A DNA stretch of 64,000 nt from Marinicella meishanensis (GCF_019931145.1 NZ_JAIOUV010000002.1:456311-520310), one strand, 5' to 3'; counted from the stretch's first letter, positions 8,782 through 17,035 are shown. Notes: generated from the letters alone by a model not told the origin. Made by a program: numbers and translations.

Positions 8782-11352
8782 TTACTGCGACTGCAGCTGA
8801 TTGAGCCAAGCCTGGTTGGCCGCCAGATCAGGGTGGCCCTCAGGCAAGTTTTGCTGTTGCACGGTGATCATGGCTTGTAAGCGGTTGGCGGCTTGTGTCA
8901 CTTGTTCCGCCGCCAGCAAAGACTCCACTTCATGCCGCATCACCAACCACGTATAAGGATGGGCCTCACCGATGGCAGCGGACAAACCCCTGACCACTTG
9001 GCGGTGTTTGGGCAAGGCCGCCTCAAATTGCCCCAGGCCAGCCAGGCCAATGGCCCAGTTGTCCATACTCAGCCAAGTGTATGGATGCGTCGCACCCAAC
9101 ACCTCGGCTTTTTTCGCATGGGTGGCAGCGGCCATCGGGGCGGCGGTGGCATGTTGGCCTTGGTTGTTCAACAACTCGGCCAAGTTGTATTCCAATTTCA
9201 ATGTTTCAACATGCGCCCGGGTGTATTGGCTGGTGGACATTTGTAATGCCTCTCGCATGTATTGTTCTCCTCTGGACACATCGCCTTGCTCCACCAACAT
9301 GTTGGCCAAATTACCGGTGATGGCAATGCGTGTCAGGTTGACTTCCTCACCATAAATTTGCTGCGCCAATTGATAAGCTTGTTGATTGGTGGCCAAGGCA
9401 TCATCCAGTTTTTTTTGGGCTTTTTGACCCGCTGACAGGTTAATCAAGGTTTCCAGGTATTCTTGGTTGTCGGTGCCATACACCCGTTCGGTGATCGCCA
9501 ACACCTGTTGCAATTCCTTGACACCGGCATCGGCATCGCCCATTTCGATCAACACCAGGGCCAGCACCGTGCGACCACTGGCTTCATTCATCGGGCCACT
9601 TTTGGGATACTCTGCCAGCCATTGCAGACCACGTTCTGCCGCGGCTTTGGCCGCCTCAAACTGGCCCAACACATACAAGGCATTGGCTTTGAGCTGCAAA
9701 ATTTCATAGCCGAAGTTATTCACCGCGGTTTTGGGATCGGGTACCGTGGCAAAATGGGTGTTGATCAAGTCATTCGCCTGTTGGTACTTGGACAGAGAAA
9801 ACAGGTTATTGATCTGATGTTTTCTGGCCAGCTGCACATAACGATGCGCATCACCCAAGGCCGGCTCCGCCGCTGCCAAAAACTTGTCAATCAAAGCCAA
9901 GCTGGCTTCATGTCGACCGGCCAACTGATGGCTTTGGATGATTTCCAATAGGGTTCTGAATATTTCTGGGTCATCCGCTGGCAAGTAACTTTGCTTGTGC
10001 ACCAGGGCGCTGTTGGCATGATCCAGGCTTTGCTCGGTGTCACGCAGTGCATTGTAAGAATTGGCCAGGGCATCAAACAAGGCCGCTGCCACTGGCGGTT
10101 GATCGGCAAATTTTTCGGCCACCTCTGGGCCTGCGATGTCCAGCATGTCAGCCACAGTGACATCCCGCCCCAAACCCAATTCAGCACTGGCGTGCAACAT
10201 GTCTTGCAAGAAGCCACTGATCGCCTCGGCCTGATTTTTGGCGGTGATGGCGGCTTGTTTTTGTTGTTCGGCGCGGTAAAAGCCCCAGCCTGAAAGCAAC
10301 AAACCCAGCACCAACACCCCGATGATGGCCAGCACGGCGCGCCGGTTTTTGCGCTGCTGAGGCAGCTGCTCAATGTGCCGCAGACTGCGTTGAATTTGCT
10401 GCGCGGTGGGTCGCAGGGACGCTTCTGGCTGCAGCATGGCTTCGATCAATTGCACCCAGGCTGGTTCCAGATCGGGTCGCAACGGACGCAGTTGTTGTCG
10501 CTGTTGTTGCTGGTGGGCTTGTTGGATGGCCGCCAGGGTTTCGCCCACCACCGGGTATTGACCGGTGGCCATTTTGAATAAAGTGGCCCCCAAAGCATAC
10601 ACATCAGCAGCCGGTCCAGATTGTTGTTGTAAGATCAATTCAGGAGCCATCAACAATGGCGTGCCTTGCCAAGCCGGTCCGGTCTGGCCGGCTGCGTCCA
10701 TGCGACCTCCGGCCCCAAAATCCATGATCAGGTAGCCACCCCGGTCGTCTTTGATGATGTTGGCCGGTTTGATGTCACCGTGCACGATCCCAGCGCGGTG
10801 AATGGCCGCCAAGCCAGCCGATAAATCATCACTTATGGCCAACAATTCAGCGGCAGAGAGCGCCTCGTCTGTTGGCTGATCCAGGGTTTGCCCTTCGATC
10901 AAGTCGGCCCAAAATCCGGCCCGACCGTCATTCACATCGGCGCCATGGATGGCCAACACATGGGGATGACGCACCCGCGCCATGCGCCTGGCCTCGTCAA
11001 TAAAGCGCATGGACTCCACCGCCGATTTGACTTCGGTTTTGAGCAGCTTCAACGCCACTTGCCGTTCCAACACCTCATCATGGGCTCGGAACACCTCACC
11101 ATAAACCCCATCACCCAATCGGTCTTGTACCTTGAGGTGGCCCCAGCGAAAGGCATCGGGATCGGCGCTGGGCTCGGTTTGGGTGAATTGAGTGGCCTGA
11201 CCTTGTAACTGCGCAATTTGACCCAGCACCCCCAAGTTGCGGATGGTTTTTTCGTCTTCTTCAGCCAAGGAATCGGCCAAGGCCCAGTCAATGACGAGAT
11301 CATCGGCCAGCGAGTCTGCCAGCTGTTGCAGCACTTCAGTTTGATCACTCAT
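8782..11352 (-). CDS. Membrane-bound serine/threonine protein kinase with TPR sensor region
   Basis: 856 residues. The kinase domain spans about 72-330: glycine loop LGDGVYGEVF (79-88), catalytic lysine K102 in VALKLL, catalytic loop HGDIKPANI (191-199; HGD, so non-RD), DFG at 211-213, APE at 236-238 and DVYALG at 250. One membrane helix follows at about 339-357. The C-terminal 490 residues are helical with TPR-like repeats (for example ALFDALANSYNALRDTEQSLDHANSAL and several later copies), presumably periplasmic and protein-binding. The start ATG overlaps the stop of the ECF sigma gene (ATGA), so the two are translationally coupled. ECF sigma factors paired with Ser/Thr kinases are known (for example the ECF43-type EcfP-PknT pair of Vibrio); by analogy this kinase probably phosphorylates and switches on the sigma factor. 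That link is inferred. Confidence 0.9.
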   Translation of the reverse strand: MSDQTEVLQQLADSLADDLVIDWALADSLAEEDEKTIRNLGVLGQIAQLQGQATQFTQTEPSADPDAFRWGHLKVQDRLGDGVYGEVFRAHDEVLERQVALKLLKTEVKSAVESMRFIDEARRMARVRHPHVLAIHGADVNDGRAGFWADLIEGQTLDQPTDEALSAAELLAISDDLSAGLAAIHRAGIVHGDIKPANIIKDDRGGYLIMDFGAGGRMDAAGQTGPAWQGTPLLMAPELILQQQSGPAADVYALGATLFKMATGQYPVVGETLAAIQQAHQQQQRQQLRPLRPDLEPAWVQLIEAMLQPEASLRPTAQQIQRSLRHIEQLPQQRKNRRAVLAIIGVLVLGLLLSGWGFYRAEQQKQAAITAKNQAEAISGFLQDMLHASAELGLGRDVTVADMLDIAGPEVAEKFADQPPVAAALFDALANSYNALRDTEQSLDHANSALVHKQSYLPADDPEIFRTLLEIIQSHQLAGRHEASLALIDKFLAAAEPALGDAHRYVQLARKHQINNLFSLSKYQQANDLINTHFATVPDPKTAVNNFGYEILQLKANALYVLGQFEAAKAAAERGLQWLAEYPKSGPMNEASGRTVLALVLIEMGDADAGVKELQQVLAITERVYGTDNQEYLETLINLSAGQKAQKKLDDALATNQQAYQLAQQIYGEEVNLTRIAITGNLANMLVEQGDVSRGEQYMREALQMSTSQYTRAHVETLKLEYNLAELLNNQGQHATAAPMAAATHAKKAEVLGATHPYTWLSMDNWAIGLAGLGQFEAALPKHRQVVRGLSAAIGEAHPYTWLVMRHEVESLLAAEQVTQAANRLQAMITVQQQNLPEGHPDLAANQAWLNQLQSQ

Positions 11353-11909
11353 GGCATGTGCCTCGCCACTTGCGCCAGTGAACGCGACACCATCATGCGC
11401 GCTGCATTGGCTGAATTCATGTCCACCGCACTGGCAATTTCGGCAAATGAATAGCCAAACTCCAAGCGCAAAATCACCGCCTCTCGGGCTTGTGGTTTCA
11501 GCTCCATCAAGCCTTTTTCATAGCTTTGTAAAGCTTCATCACCGATTACTTGCTGCATCACTGACGCCTCCATATCCACCACTTCGGCCTCGGGATCGGC
11601 GTGCCCGTGTTTTTGTCGCCGGCTGACCCGCCTGATTTCCATGCGGATGTGATTCAACAGGATTTGTCTGAGGTAGGCCAAAAAGGCCCCCTCCCTGACC
11701 GCCTCAAAATCGTCCACATGTTCCAGCGCTTTGAGTAATGAGGCTTGCACCATGTCGGCCGTTTCTGACAAGTCCCGGGCATAAGCCGGTAAGCGGCCAT
11801 GGGCCCAACGGCTGATGATGGGTAGATAGGTGTTGAACAATCGCTCCCGGGCAGCTTCATCACCGGATTTGATTTTGAGCAACAAAGTGGAGGTGGATTC
11901 GGTGTTCAC
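11349..11909 (-). CDS. ECF-type RNA polymerase sigma factor, kinase-linked
   Basis: 186 residues with sigma region 2 at about 12-80 (ERLFNTYLPIISRWAHGRLP, then DLSETADMVQASLLKALEHVDDF) and region 4 at about 125-182 (LKPQAREAVILRLEFGYSFAEIA, a helix-turn-helix). The -10 and -35 recognition regions are joined by an acidic linker (HADPEAEVVDMEAS). No anti-sigma gene with a zinc or membrane domain is next to it; instead the kinase at 8782 overlaps by four bases. That arrangement suggests activation by phosphorylation rather than release from an anti-sigma factor. The mechanosensitive channel gene upstream ends 51 bp before this start. Targets unknown. Confidence 0.88.
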   Translation of the reverse strand: MNTESTSTLLLKIKSGDEAARERLFNTYLPIISRWAHGRLPAYARDLSETADMVQASLLKALEHVDDFEAVREGAFLAYLRQILLNHIRMEIRRVSRRQKHGHADPEAEVVDMEASVMQQVIGDEALQSYEKGLMELKPQAREAVILRLEFGYSFAEIASAVDMNSANAARMMVSRSLAQVARHMP

Positions 11910-11960
11910 GATCAGCGGTCAAACAGTCACAGGTTCATTGATTTTAGCACAGCCTTGGAC

Positions 11961-12881
11961 TCAATCATCGAGACGGATGAGGTCCTGAGTTGGCGGCGAT
12001 TCTTTGGCCTGATGCAACACCCGTTGTGGGAATGGAATCTCAATGCCATGGTCTCTGAAGGCGGTGTCCAATTCCCACAAGAACGCCGCTTTGATCCGAT
12101 TGGGGCGCCGCACGCCATATTTGGAAACCCACACCAACAAGATGAAATCCAGCGAATTGTCACCAAAACCGGTCATCCACACTTCGGGTTCTTTGCCTTT
12201 CATGTTGGTCAGGGTATACGGCACTTTTTCGGCCGCTTCAATGGCCGCTTGTTTGACCAGGTCTTTGTCGGTGCCGTAGGCCACACCGAAGGGGATTTTC
12301 ACCCGCTTGATGGAATCGCGCAAAGTCCAGTTGATGATTTGGTTGGTCACCAAGTCTGAATTGGGGATCACCACATCGATGTTGTCATTGGTGTTGATGC
12401 GGGTGCTGCGGGCGTTGATTTCTCGCACCGTGCCGGTGATGCCGTCTTCGATTTCTATGTAATCACCCACTTTTAAGGTGCGCTCAAACATGATGGTCAA
12501 ACCAGACACGAAATTGGCCACGATGTTTTGTAAACCAAAGCCAATGCCCACCGACAAAGCACCGGCAATCAAAGTCAGGTTGGTGAAATCGATACCCAAA
12601 GTGGTGAAACCCGCCAGGGTGGCAACAAAAATGATCACATAGTGAATCAATTTGTCGAGCATGAAAAACACCGGCGATTTGTCCTGGTCACGGCGCGACT
12701 CCATGCGTTTGATGATCACCCTGACCAATTTGGACACCAGGTAACCCACCAACACAATGATGATCAAACGCAACAAGGGCAACAAAGTCACCGGGGTCTC
12801 GTTGATGCGGAACAGCGGTTTGTTGACCACCGCATCAAAGCCACTGGAAACACTGGAAAAACCCCTTTCACACCATGCCAA
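11961..12881 (-). CDS. MscS channel domain, 3' part of a frameshifted MscK-like gene
   Basis: 306 codons. Residues from about 30 form the canonical MscS unit: membrane helices (LLPLLRLIIIVLVGYLVSKLV; LIHYVIIFVATLAGFTTLG), the pore helix TLIAGALSVGIGFGLQNIV, then NFVSGLTIMFERTLKVGDYIE and the cytoplasmic beta and alpha/beta domains ending near PFPQRVLH. The first about 15 codons are an artefact of frame: the frame covering 12788-13078 reads GGFERFWHGVKGVF across the same bases, and joining it to SSVSSGFDAVVNKPLF gives a natural continuation. The gene therefore looks like the C-terminal half of one longer protein. The MscS module itself is intact. Confidence 0.8.
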   Translation of the reverse strand: MAWCERGFSSVSSGFDAVVNKPLFRINETPVTLLPLLRLIIIVLVGYLVSKLVRVIIKRMESRRDQDKSPVFFMLDKLIHYVIIFVATLAGFTTLGIDFTNLTLIAGALSVGIGFGLQNIVANFVSGLTIMFERTLKVGDYIEIEDGITGTVREINARSTRINTNDNIDVVIPNSDLVTNQIINWTLRDSIKRVKIPFGVAYGTDKDLVKQAAIEAAEKVPYTLTNMKGKEPEVWMTGFGDNSLDFILLVWVSKYGVRRPNRIKAAFLWELDTAFRDHGIEIPFPQRVLHQAKESPPTQDLIRLDD

Positions 12882-13078
12882 AAACGCTCAAAACCGCCTT
12901 CGGTGGCAACCAATTGATCACTGATCAGACCATTGATGAAGGCCACTTTTTCCACCTGCCAATCCAGTGCGTCCAGCTTCAGCAACACCTGTTGGGCCAA
13001 CTCGGTGCGTTTGACCTGGTTGTCGGCGGTGTCGGCACTTTTCACCGCCACCGAATCCAGCAAGGCATCCTGGGCCAA
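12788..13078 (-). pseudogene. Middle fragment of the frameshifted MscK-like gene
   Basis: This frame (AQDALLDSVAVKSADTADNQ onward, with a coiled-coil pattern through LAQQVLLKLDALDW) links the N-terminal fragment at 13042-14205 to the MscS fragment at 11961-12881. The first switch falls at about 13085-13110 and the second at about 12855-12862, inside a GGGGTTTTT run (minus strand). Two single-base indels in 250 bp would reconstruct a protein of about 730-750 residues with a periplasmic coiled-coil N-terminal domain and a C-terminal MscS domain. Either the gene is decaying or the assembly has homopolymer errors. Confidence 0.65.
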
Positions 13079-14148
13079 GTTGCGCCATGACCAAGGCGTC
13101 GGCCGGTTTCTGCCAACAACAACTCATTGGCAGCGATTTGTTCAGCCATGGGGCGGTCCAAAGACACCGAATCGGTGCTGCTGTTGGCCATCCATTGGAT
13201 GTGTGATTGGTCCCGGGCAATGGCCAACTCCAAACGTTTTTCGGCCATCAAACTCTCGGTCAATACCAACTTGTTGTAGTCAATCAGTGTGCTGTTCAGG
13301 GTGTCCGGGGTTTTGGCCACTTCCAGGCCCGATTGCAAAGCGTCTTGTTGGGCTTGTTTGAGGGCTTGTTGGTTGATCTCGATTTGGCGCCGCAAACCTT
13401 CCAGGTCGGCCACCTCAGGCTGCAATTTCTCTTGCATCACCAGCACATGCGAGCTCAAGGCATCAATCTGTTCTTGGGTGTGCTTGAGCTGCTCTTCAAA
13501 TTGTTTGATTTGGGCTTCATAAATGGCCATCCAGGAGCGGGCTTCGAGCCATTGGTAACCGAGATTCATGCGCTCGGGCTGATCCGGTTCCAGGGCTTGA
13601 TAGGCAATGATCAACTGATCAATGAATTGACGTTGTTGGCTGATGTCGTTGTTGATCTGGCTGATGGCCGACCGTTCTTCCTCCAAGGTCTGACGTTTCA
13701 ACCGCAGCCTTTGCTGCTGGTCCAGCACCGCATTCAGGCCATAAGAGGTGTTGACTGCAAAAGTCAGCGGGGCATGGGTTTGGTTGATTTCATTTTGTTG
13801 ACCCAGCTCGCGGATGTTGGTGGCGAATTGGCGGATGGCTTGTTTGGCTTCCGTCCCCAGGCCAGCAGCCTCATCGGCCGCCAAAGCCAGCAACTCATCG
13901 CTCCACCGTTGTAGCTCGGCATGGGGTTGCTCGGCTGGCGCTGCAGCCAGGGCATTTTGCCACCAATTGGTTGGCAGCCGGTTGATGGCCGGTGCCTGGT
14001 AGGGATTTTGCTCGGCTTCGTTGTTCAGGAAATTGAGGTTGGTTTGCGCCTGGGCCGTTGCCAAACCCAAGCCAAGCAACAGCCACAACAGCCATCGGAC
14101 GGCAGTCAGGCCGCTTCGGGGTCTGATTTGATTTGAATTTATCACCCC
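13042..14148 (-). CDS. N-terminal coiled-coil part of a frameshifted MscK-like mechanosensitive channel
   Basis: About 368 codons. A GTG start at 14148 is proposed because it begins just before the signal peptide (LTAVRWLLWLLLGLGLATAQAQT); the frame is open up to 14205 but the extra residues are not signal-like. The mature part is Gln/Leu/Glu-rich and predicted to be long helical coiled coil (RLRLKRQTLEEERSAISQ, then FEEQLKHTQEQIDALSS, and so on), as in the periplasmic domain of MscK/YjeP-type channels. Its natural continuation lies in another frame from about 13100; the final residues GHGATWPRMPCWIRWR are out of frame. See the fragments at 12788 and 11961. Confidence 0.65.
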   Translation of the reverse strand, partial: GVINSNQIRPRSGLTAVRWLLWLLLGLGLATAQAQTNLNFLNNEAEQNPYQAPAINRLPTNWWQNALAAAPAEQPHAELQRWSDELLALAADEAAGLGTEAKQAIRQFATNIRELGQQNEINQTHAPLTFAVNTSYGLNAVLDQQQRLRLKRQTLEEERSAISQINNDISQQRQFIDQLIIAYQALEPDQPERMNLGYQWLEARSWMAIYEAQIKQFEEQLKHTQEQIDALSSHVLVMQEKLQPEVADLEGLRRQIEINQQALKQAQQDALQSGLEVAKTPDTLNSTLIDYNKLVLTESLMAEKRLELAIARDQSHIQWMANSSTDSVSLDRPMAEQIAANELLLAETGRRLGHGATWPRMPCWIRWR

Positions 14149-14319
14149 ATCAGTGTAGCAGAAATCGTGTGAAATCAACATCTTATCGATCTCACAATTG
14201 CACATGGCCTGTCTTTGGCATGATCCATCCTGTTTTCAACACTTTGCCACGGGCCAAGCACCTAACATGGCCAGCGTTTCAAGCAAGAACCGAATATAAA
14301 CTTAAACAGGAGAATACAA

Positions 14320-14534
14320 ATGAAAAAATATGGTTTACATTGATCATGGCTTGCAGTCTGTCAACCCCACAACTGGCAGATGCCGCCAATTGCGGCGGTG
14401 CCCAGGCACGGGTTCAAGCGGCAGAGTATCGGTTGAACGTGACCAACGGACAAGGCAACCAAACAGCCATCGCCAATGCCATCCAAGAGCTGCAAGCAGC
14501 CATCAGGGATTTGCAACTGTGTCGGCTTAAATAA
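14320..14534 (+). CDS. Small secreted protein, start codon out of frame by one base
   Basis: A good ribosome binding site (AGGAG at 14308-14312) precedes ATG at 14320, followed by six A residues. Read as given, this ATG hits a stop after seven codons. Adding one A to the tract gives MKKIWFTLIMACSLSTP, a textbook signal peptide continuing to LADAANCGGAQARVQAAEYR and a helical mature part ending DLQLCRLK, about 71 residues with two cysteines. The frame without the ATG is open further upstream but that extension is not protein-like. So the gene is either one base short (sequencing or mutation) or relies on slippage in the A-tract. No family recognised. Confidence 0.5.
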
Positions 14535-14543
14535 GCTGTGAAC

Positions 14544-14573
14544 ACCACCAGGTGGCACCAGCCGCCTGGTGGT
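14544..14573 (+). terminator. Hairpin after the small secreted protein gene
   Basis: ACCACCAGG (14544-14552) pairs with CCTGGTGGT (14565-14573). There is no T-run after it, so it is a weak terminator candidate or an mRNA 3' stabiliser. Confidence 0.35.
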
Positions 14574-14585
14574 TGAGGGGTCTAT

Positions 14586-15062
14586 TCATCGATACTGCGC
14601 CGCGGTGATGAACTCGTTAAAAGACTCACACCAAATGATCACCGTGTTGTGTTGATCAATGTCCACTGAGCCATCGAGCGGCACCACAAAATTATCAAAA
14701 GTCCGCACCGGACCCACCCGCACCATGGTGTTTTTCAGGCGTTTGAACTCGGCTTCGGTTTCGACAAATTGCGGCGACAAATACAATTGGTAATCCGGAC
14801 CAGGTGAAATGTGTCCCATGAAGGTAATCGCTGTATCACCGACTGTGACCGTCCCTTCACCCTGGTGCAAAAAATCACTGTCGGCCAGGTCTTGGCGGAA
14901 TTCAGCGGTGTATTGTGCCCCGGCTGCCATGGATTCAACTTGGCTGGCACTTGGCGCCTCCGGTGCAATCAGGATGGGCAGCACATAAATGCCAGCGGCA
15001 AAGCCGACAGCCCCCACCACTGCGTGGGTGATGAACAGGATGATCAAAGTTTTGGTTTTCAT
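14586..15062 (-). CDS. Membrane-anchored DM13 domain protein
   Basis: 158 residues. One N-terminal membrane segment (TLIILFITHAVVGAVGFAAGIYVLPIL) anchors the protein with the rest outside. Residues about 60-158 match the DM13 domain: HQGEGTVTVGDTAITFM, then PDYQLYLSP, VRVGPVRTFDNFVVPLDG and the terminal IIWCESFNEFITAAQY, with the near-invariant cysteine in WCESF. DM13 domains are proposed to bind a cofactor and take part in electron transfer or redox chemistry; experimental support is limited. It is transcribed alone on the minus strand, 47 bp after the RidA-like gene, and may be co-transcribed with it. Confidence 0.8.
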   Translation of the reverse strand: MKTKTLIILFITHAVVGAVGFAAGIYVLPILIAPEAPSASQVESMAAGAQYTAEFRQDLADSDFLHQGEGTVTVGDTAITFMGHISPGPDYQLYLSPQFVETEAEFKRLKNTMVRVGPVRTFDNFVVPLDGSVDIDQHNTVIIWCESFNEFITAAQYR

Positions 15063-15109
15063 GGCGTGGTCAGCTGAATCCTCGAAATGTCAAACAGGGT
15101 GTGAGTATA

Positions 15110-15535
15110 TCACTGCGCTGGAATCACCGCTTCAACCTCCACTTCCAAAATCAGTTCCGGCAAAAACAAGCCCTTGACCTCGATCCAACTGGACGCGGGG
15201 TACTGCCCCTCTGGGTAGAATTGGCGTCGGGTTTCGATTTGCGCTTTCATCGCGGCCATGTCGGTGGTGAACAGCAATTCTTTCACCACATGACCCATGT
15301 CAGAGCCATGGTCTTGCAAAATTTTTTGGATGTGGCTGTAGGCCCGGTCCACCGCTTGTGCCATGTCGGGACCCGGCACCGCCACCCCAGACAGATACAA
15401 GCGATCACCATATTGCACCACCTGGGTGTAACCAATGGGTGCCTCATGCGGTGCCACATGGGTGCGTTTGATGACGGGTGCTTGGTGACAGGCCACCAGG
15501 GCCATCCCCATGATCCATACAGCTGTGATCTTCAT
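15110..15535 (-). CDS. RidA/YjgF-family lipoprotein
   Basis: 141 residues. The N terminus MKITAVWIMGMALVACHQAP ends in a lipobox (LVAC), so the protein is probably an envelope lipoprotein, which is unusual for a family that is mostly cytoplasmic. The rest is RidA-like: YTQVVQYGDRLYLSGVAVPGPD, then HIQKILQDHGSDMGHVVKELLFTTDM and the C-terminal ASSWIEVKGLFLPELILEVEVEAVI. RidA proteins hydrolyse reactive enamines; the arginine that binds the substrate carboxylate normally lies in the 'p.R..v.v..L' segment. Here that position reads PASSWIEVKGL, without the Arg, so canonical deaminase activity is doubtful. Confidence 0.75.
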   Translation of the reverse strand: MKITAVWIMGMALVACHQAPVIKRTHVAPHEAPIGYTQVVQYGDRLYLSGVAVPGPDMAQAVDRAYSHIQKILQDHGSDMGHVVKELLFTTDMAAMKAQIETRRQFYPEGQYPASSWIEVKGLFLPELILEVEVEAVIPAQ

Positions 15536-15617
15536 GTCGTTATCTTAATTGGGTTCAGACAACATGATACCCAGTCTGGTCATCATCGGCATGGCCCATA
15601 GGTCAGTCTGTCATGAA

Positions 15618-16112
15618 TCAGTCCAGCGCTTCAGTGGCTGCTGCTTTGCGTTGAAACCCCGACACATGCGAGGCGATGGCTTGCCAACGGCCGTCTTGTT
15701 TGATCAGCACATTGCTGGAATGGTATTGGTAGGTGTCGGTTTCGCCGCGACCACTGACCACGGCGGTGTGGCCAGCGAACACCTCCAAACGTTCAATGTG
15801 GTACTGAAAATTTACCGCCGTCCAGGGGTTGTCCTTAACGTATTGCAGTTCTTGTTGCCGGGTGGTGGTTTGGCCGCCTGCGTCAATCATTTGAAATTGG
15901 GGGTGCAATATTTGCGCCAACAACTCGGCATCCTGGCTGCGGTAGGCTTGTGGCCACAAGGTCAGTTTGAGGTGTTTCAGTTGGGCTGCATCGTCGGCCT
16001 GATTGGGCTTGGGTGGCTGCGCCCACAACGGCTGGGCCAATGACATGGCCAACAACAAGGTGATCAACAAGGTCAGTGCAAAGGTGGATGAAACAATGAA
16101 CGGTTTGTGCAT
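15618..16112 (-). CDS. Exported NTF2-like (DUF4440-type) protein
   Basis: 164 residues from the ATG at 16112, chosen because MHKPFIVSSTFALTLLITLL begins a signal peptide cleaved near QPLWAQ. The mature part holds one NTF2/SnoaL-like domain: LKHLKLTLWPQAYRSQDAELLAQILHPQFQMID with the usual helix-then-strand layout, and DTYQYHSSNVLIKQDGRWQAIASH near the C terminus. DUF4440-type domains are common stand-alone exported folds with no fixed activity. The divergent LytTR regulator starts 163 bp away, and the candidate operator at 16172 lies between the two, so this gene may be a target. That is inference. Confidence 0.7.
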   Translation of the reverse strand: MHKPFIVSSTFALTLLITLLLAMSLAQPLWAQPPKPNQADDAAQLKHLKLTLWPQAYRSQDAELLAQILHPQFQMIDAGGQTTTRQQELQYVKDNPWTAVNFQYHIERLEVFAGHTAVVSGRGETDTYQYHSSNVLIKQDGRWQAIASHVSGFQRKAAATEALD

Positions 16113-16171
16113 GTAATGACTCCATAAAAAACCACCAGCATACGGGGATTCACCCCTGTTGATCGCCCCTT

Positions 16172-16205
16172 GTGACCAACGACACCGCATCCGTGACCAA
16201 TGACA
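16172..16205. promoter_or_regulatory. Candidate LytTR operator: two direct repeats
   Basis: GTGACCAACGACA (16172-16184) and GTGACCAATGACA (16193-16205) are near-identical direct repeats, 21 bp start to start, exactly two helical turns. LytTR proteins are known to bind paired direct repeats with this spacing. The site lies 37 bp before a TATAAT box and between the LytTR gene and a divergent exported-protein gene. Confidence 0.55.
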
Positions 16206-16241
16206 TGACCGATGCCAGATGTCGGACCACCACGCAGGCGA

Positions 16242-16247
16242 TATAAT
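16242..16247 (+). promoter_or_regulatory. -10 box for the LytTR gene
   Basis: Perfect TATAAT 28 bp before the ATG at 16275. No recognisable -35 element, fitting an activator-dependent promoter with the repeats at 16172-16205 just upstream. Confidence 0.5.
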
Positions 16248-16274
16248 GACCGGCATGCACACTGAGCCATCACC

Positions 16275-16985
16275 ATGACCCGAGCCCATATTGACCGCCC
16301 TTCGAACCAAGCCCTGTTGTGGATGGGTTTGGTGCTGTTCACCACGCTGTATTATTTTGCTTACGACCGCCTCTATCTGAGTCGTGACGTGCTGCTGTTG
16401 GAGACCCTGATCGGCAGCCTCAAAGCCTGGGCCATTTGGTTGTTGTTGATGCCATTGATTTTGCACCACACACCGCCATGGCACAGCGGACAACGGGTCA
16501 CTTCCCACTTGGTGCAGAACTTGTTGCTGTGGATGTTCTTGGGCTTGGCAGTGAGCACCACATACCAAGCTTGGGTGTTCAACGATGTGCCCAACTTGGG
16601 TTCCACTTTGTTGTTTTGCTACTTCCCAGCCAATTTAAAAATCTTGGCCGTGGTTATGGCCCTGAAAATGCTGGGCGCCAAACAATCCATGACCCTGAGC
16701 TGTCAGGACCACCGCAACCAAACCTCCGAACTGAGCATCCGCGACATCAGCCATTGCAGCAGCGATGGCAATTACCTGCAGCTGCACAGCGCTGATCGGA
16801 CATACACCACCCGCAGTACCCTGTCAGCCATGGCCCAGCGATTGCAGTCACACGGCTTCATTCAAATCCACCGCCGACACCTGATCAACATGACTTTTGT
16901 CCGCGAACGCAACAGTCAATATCTGACCTTGAAGACCGGGGTGCAATTGCCCATTGGACGCTCATTCAAATCGGCCATTCCGTAG
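16275..16985 (+). CDS. Membrane-anchored LytTR-family transcription regulator
   Basis: 236 residues. About four membrane segments fill residues 12-130 (LLWMGLVLFTTLYYFAY, AWAIWLLLMPLIL, LVQNLLLWMFLGLAV and NLKILAVVMALKML). The C-terminal about 95 residues form a LytTR DNA-binding domain: ELSIRDISHCSSDGNYLQLHS, then RSTLSAMAQRLQSHGFIQIHRRHLINMTFV and a final VQLPIGRSFK. There is no receiver domain, so sensing probably occurs through the membrane part. Paired direct repeats upstream (16172-16205) suggest autoregulation and control of the divergent gene at 15618. The signal is unknown. Confidence 0.85.
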   Translation: MTRAHIDRPSNQALLWMGLVLFTTLYYFAYDRLYLSRDVLLLETLIGSLKAWAIWLLLMPLILHHTPPWHSGQRVTSHLVQNLLLWMFLGLAVSTTYQAWVFNDVPNLGSTLLFCYFPANLKILAVVMALKMLGAKQSMTLSCQDHRNQTSELSIRDISHCSSDGNYLQLHSADRTYTTRSTLSAMAQRLQSHGFIQIHRRHLINMTFVRERNSQYLTLKTGVQLPIGRSFKSAIP

Positions 16986-17035
16986 ACCAGCGAAGGACTT
17001 GCTTACGGGTTGGCAGCCAGTTTGACCCGACCCAA

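Noticed and set aside
8782..11352. Kinase as a degenerate pseudokinase
   Set aside because: Catalytic Lys, Asp of HGD, DFG and APE are all present; only the Arg of HRD is changed, as in other non-RD kinases.
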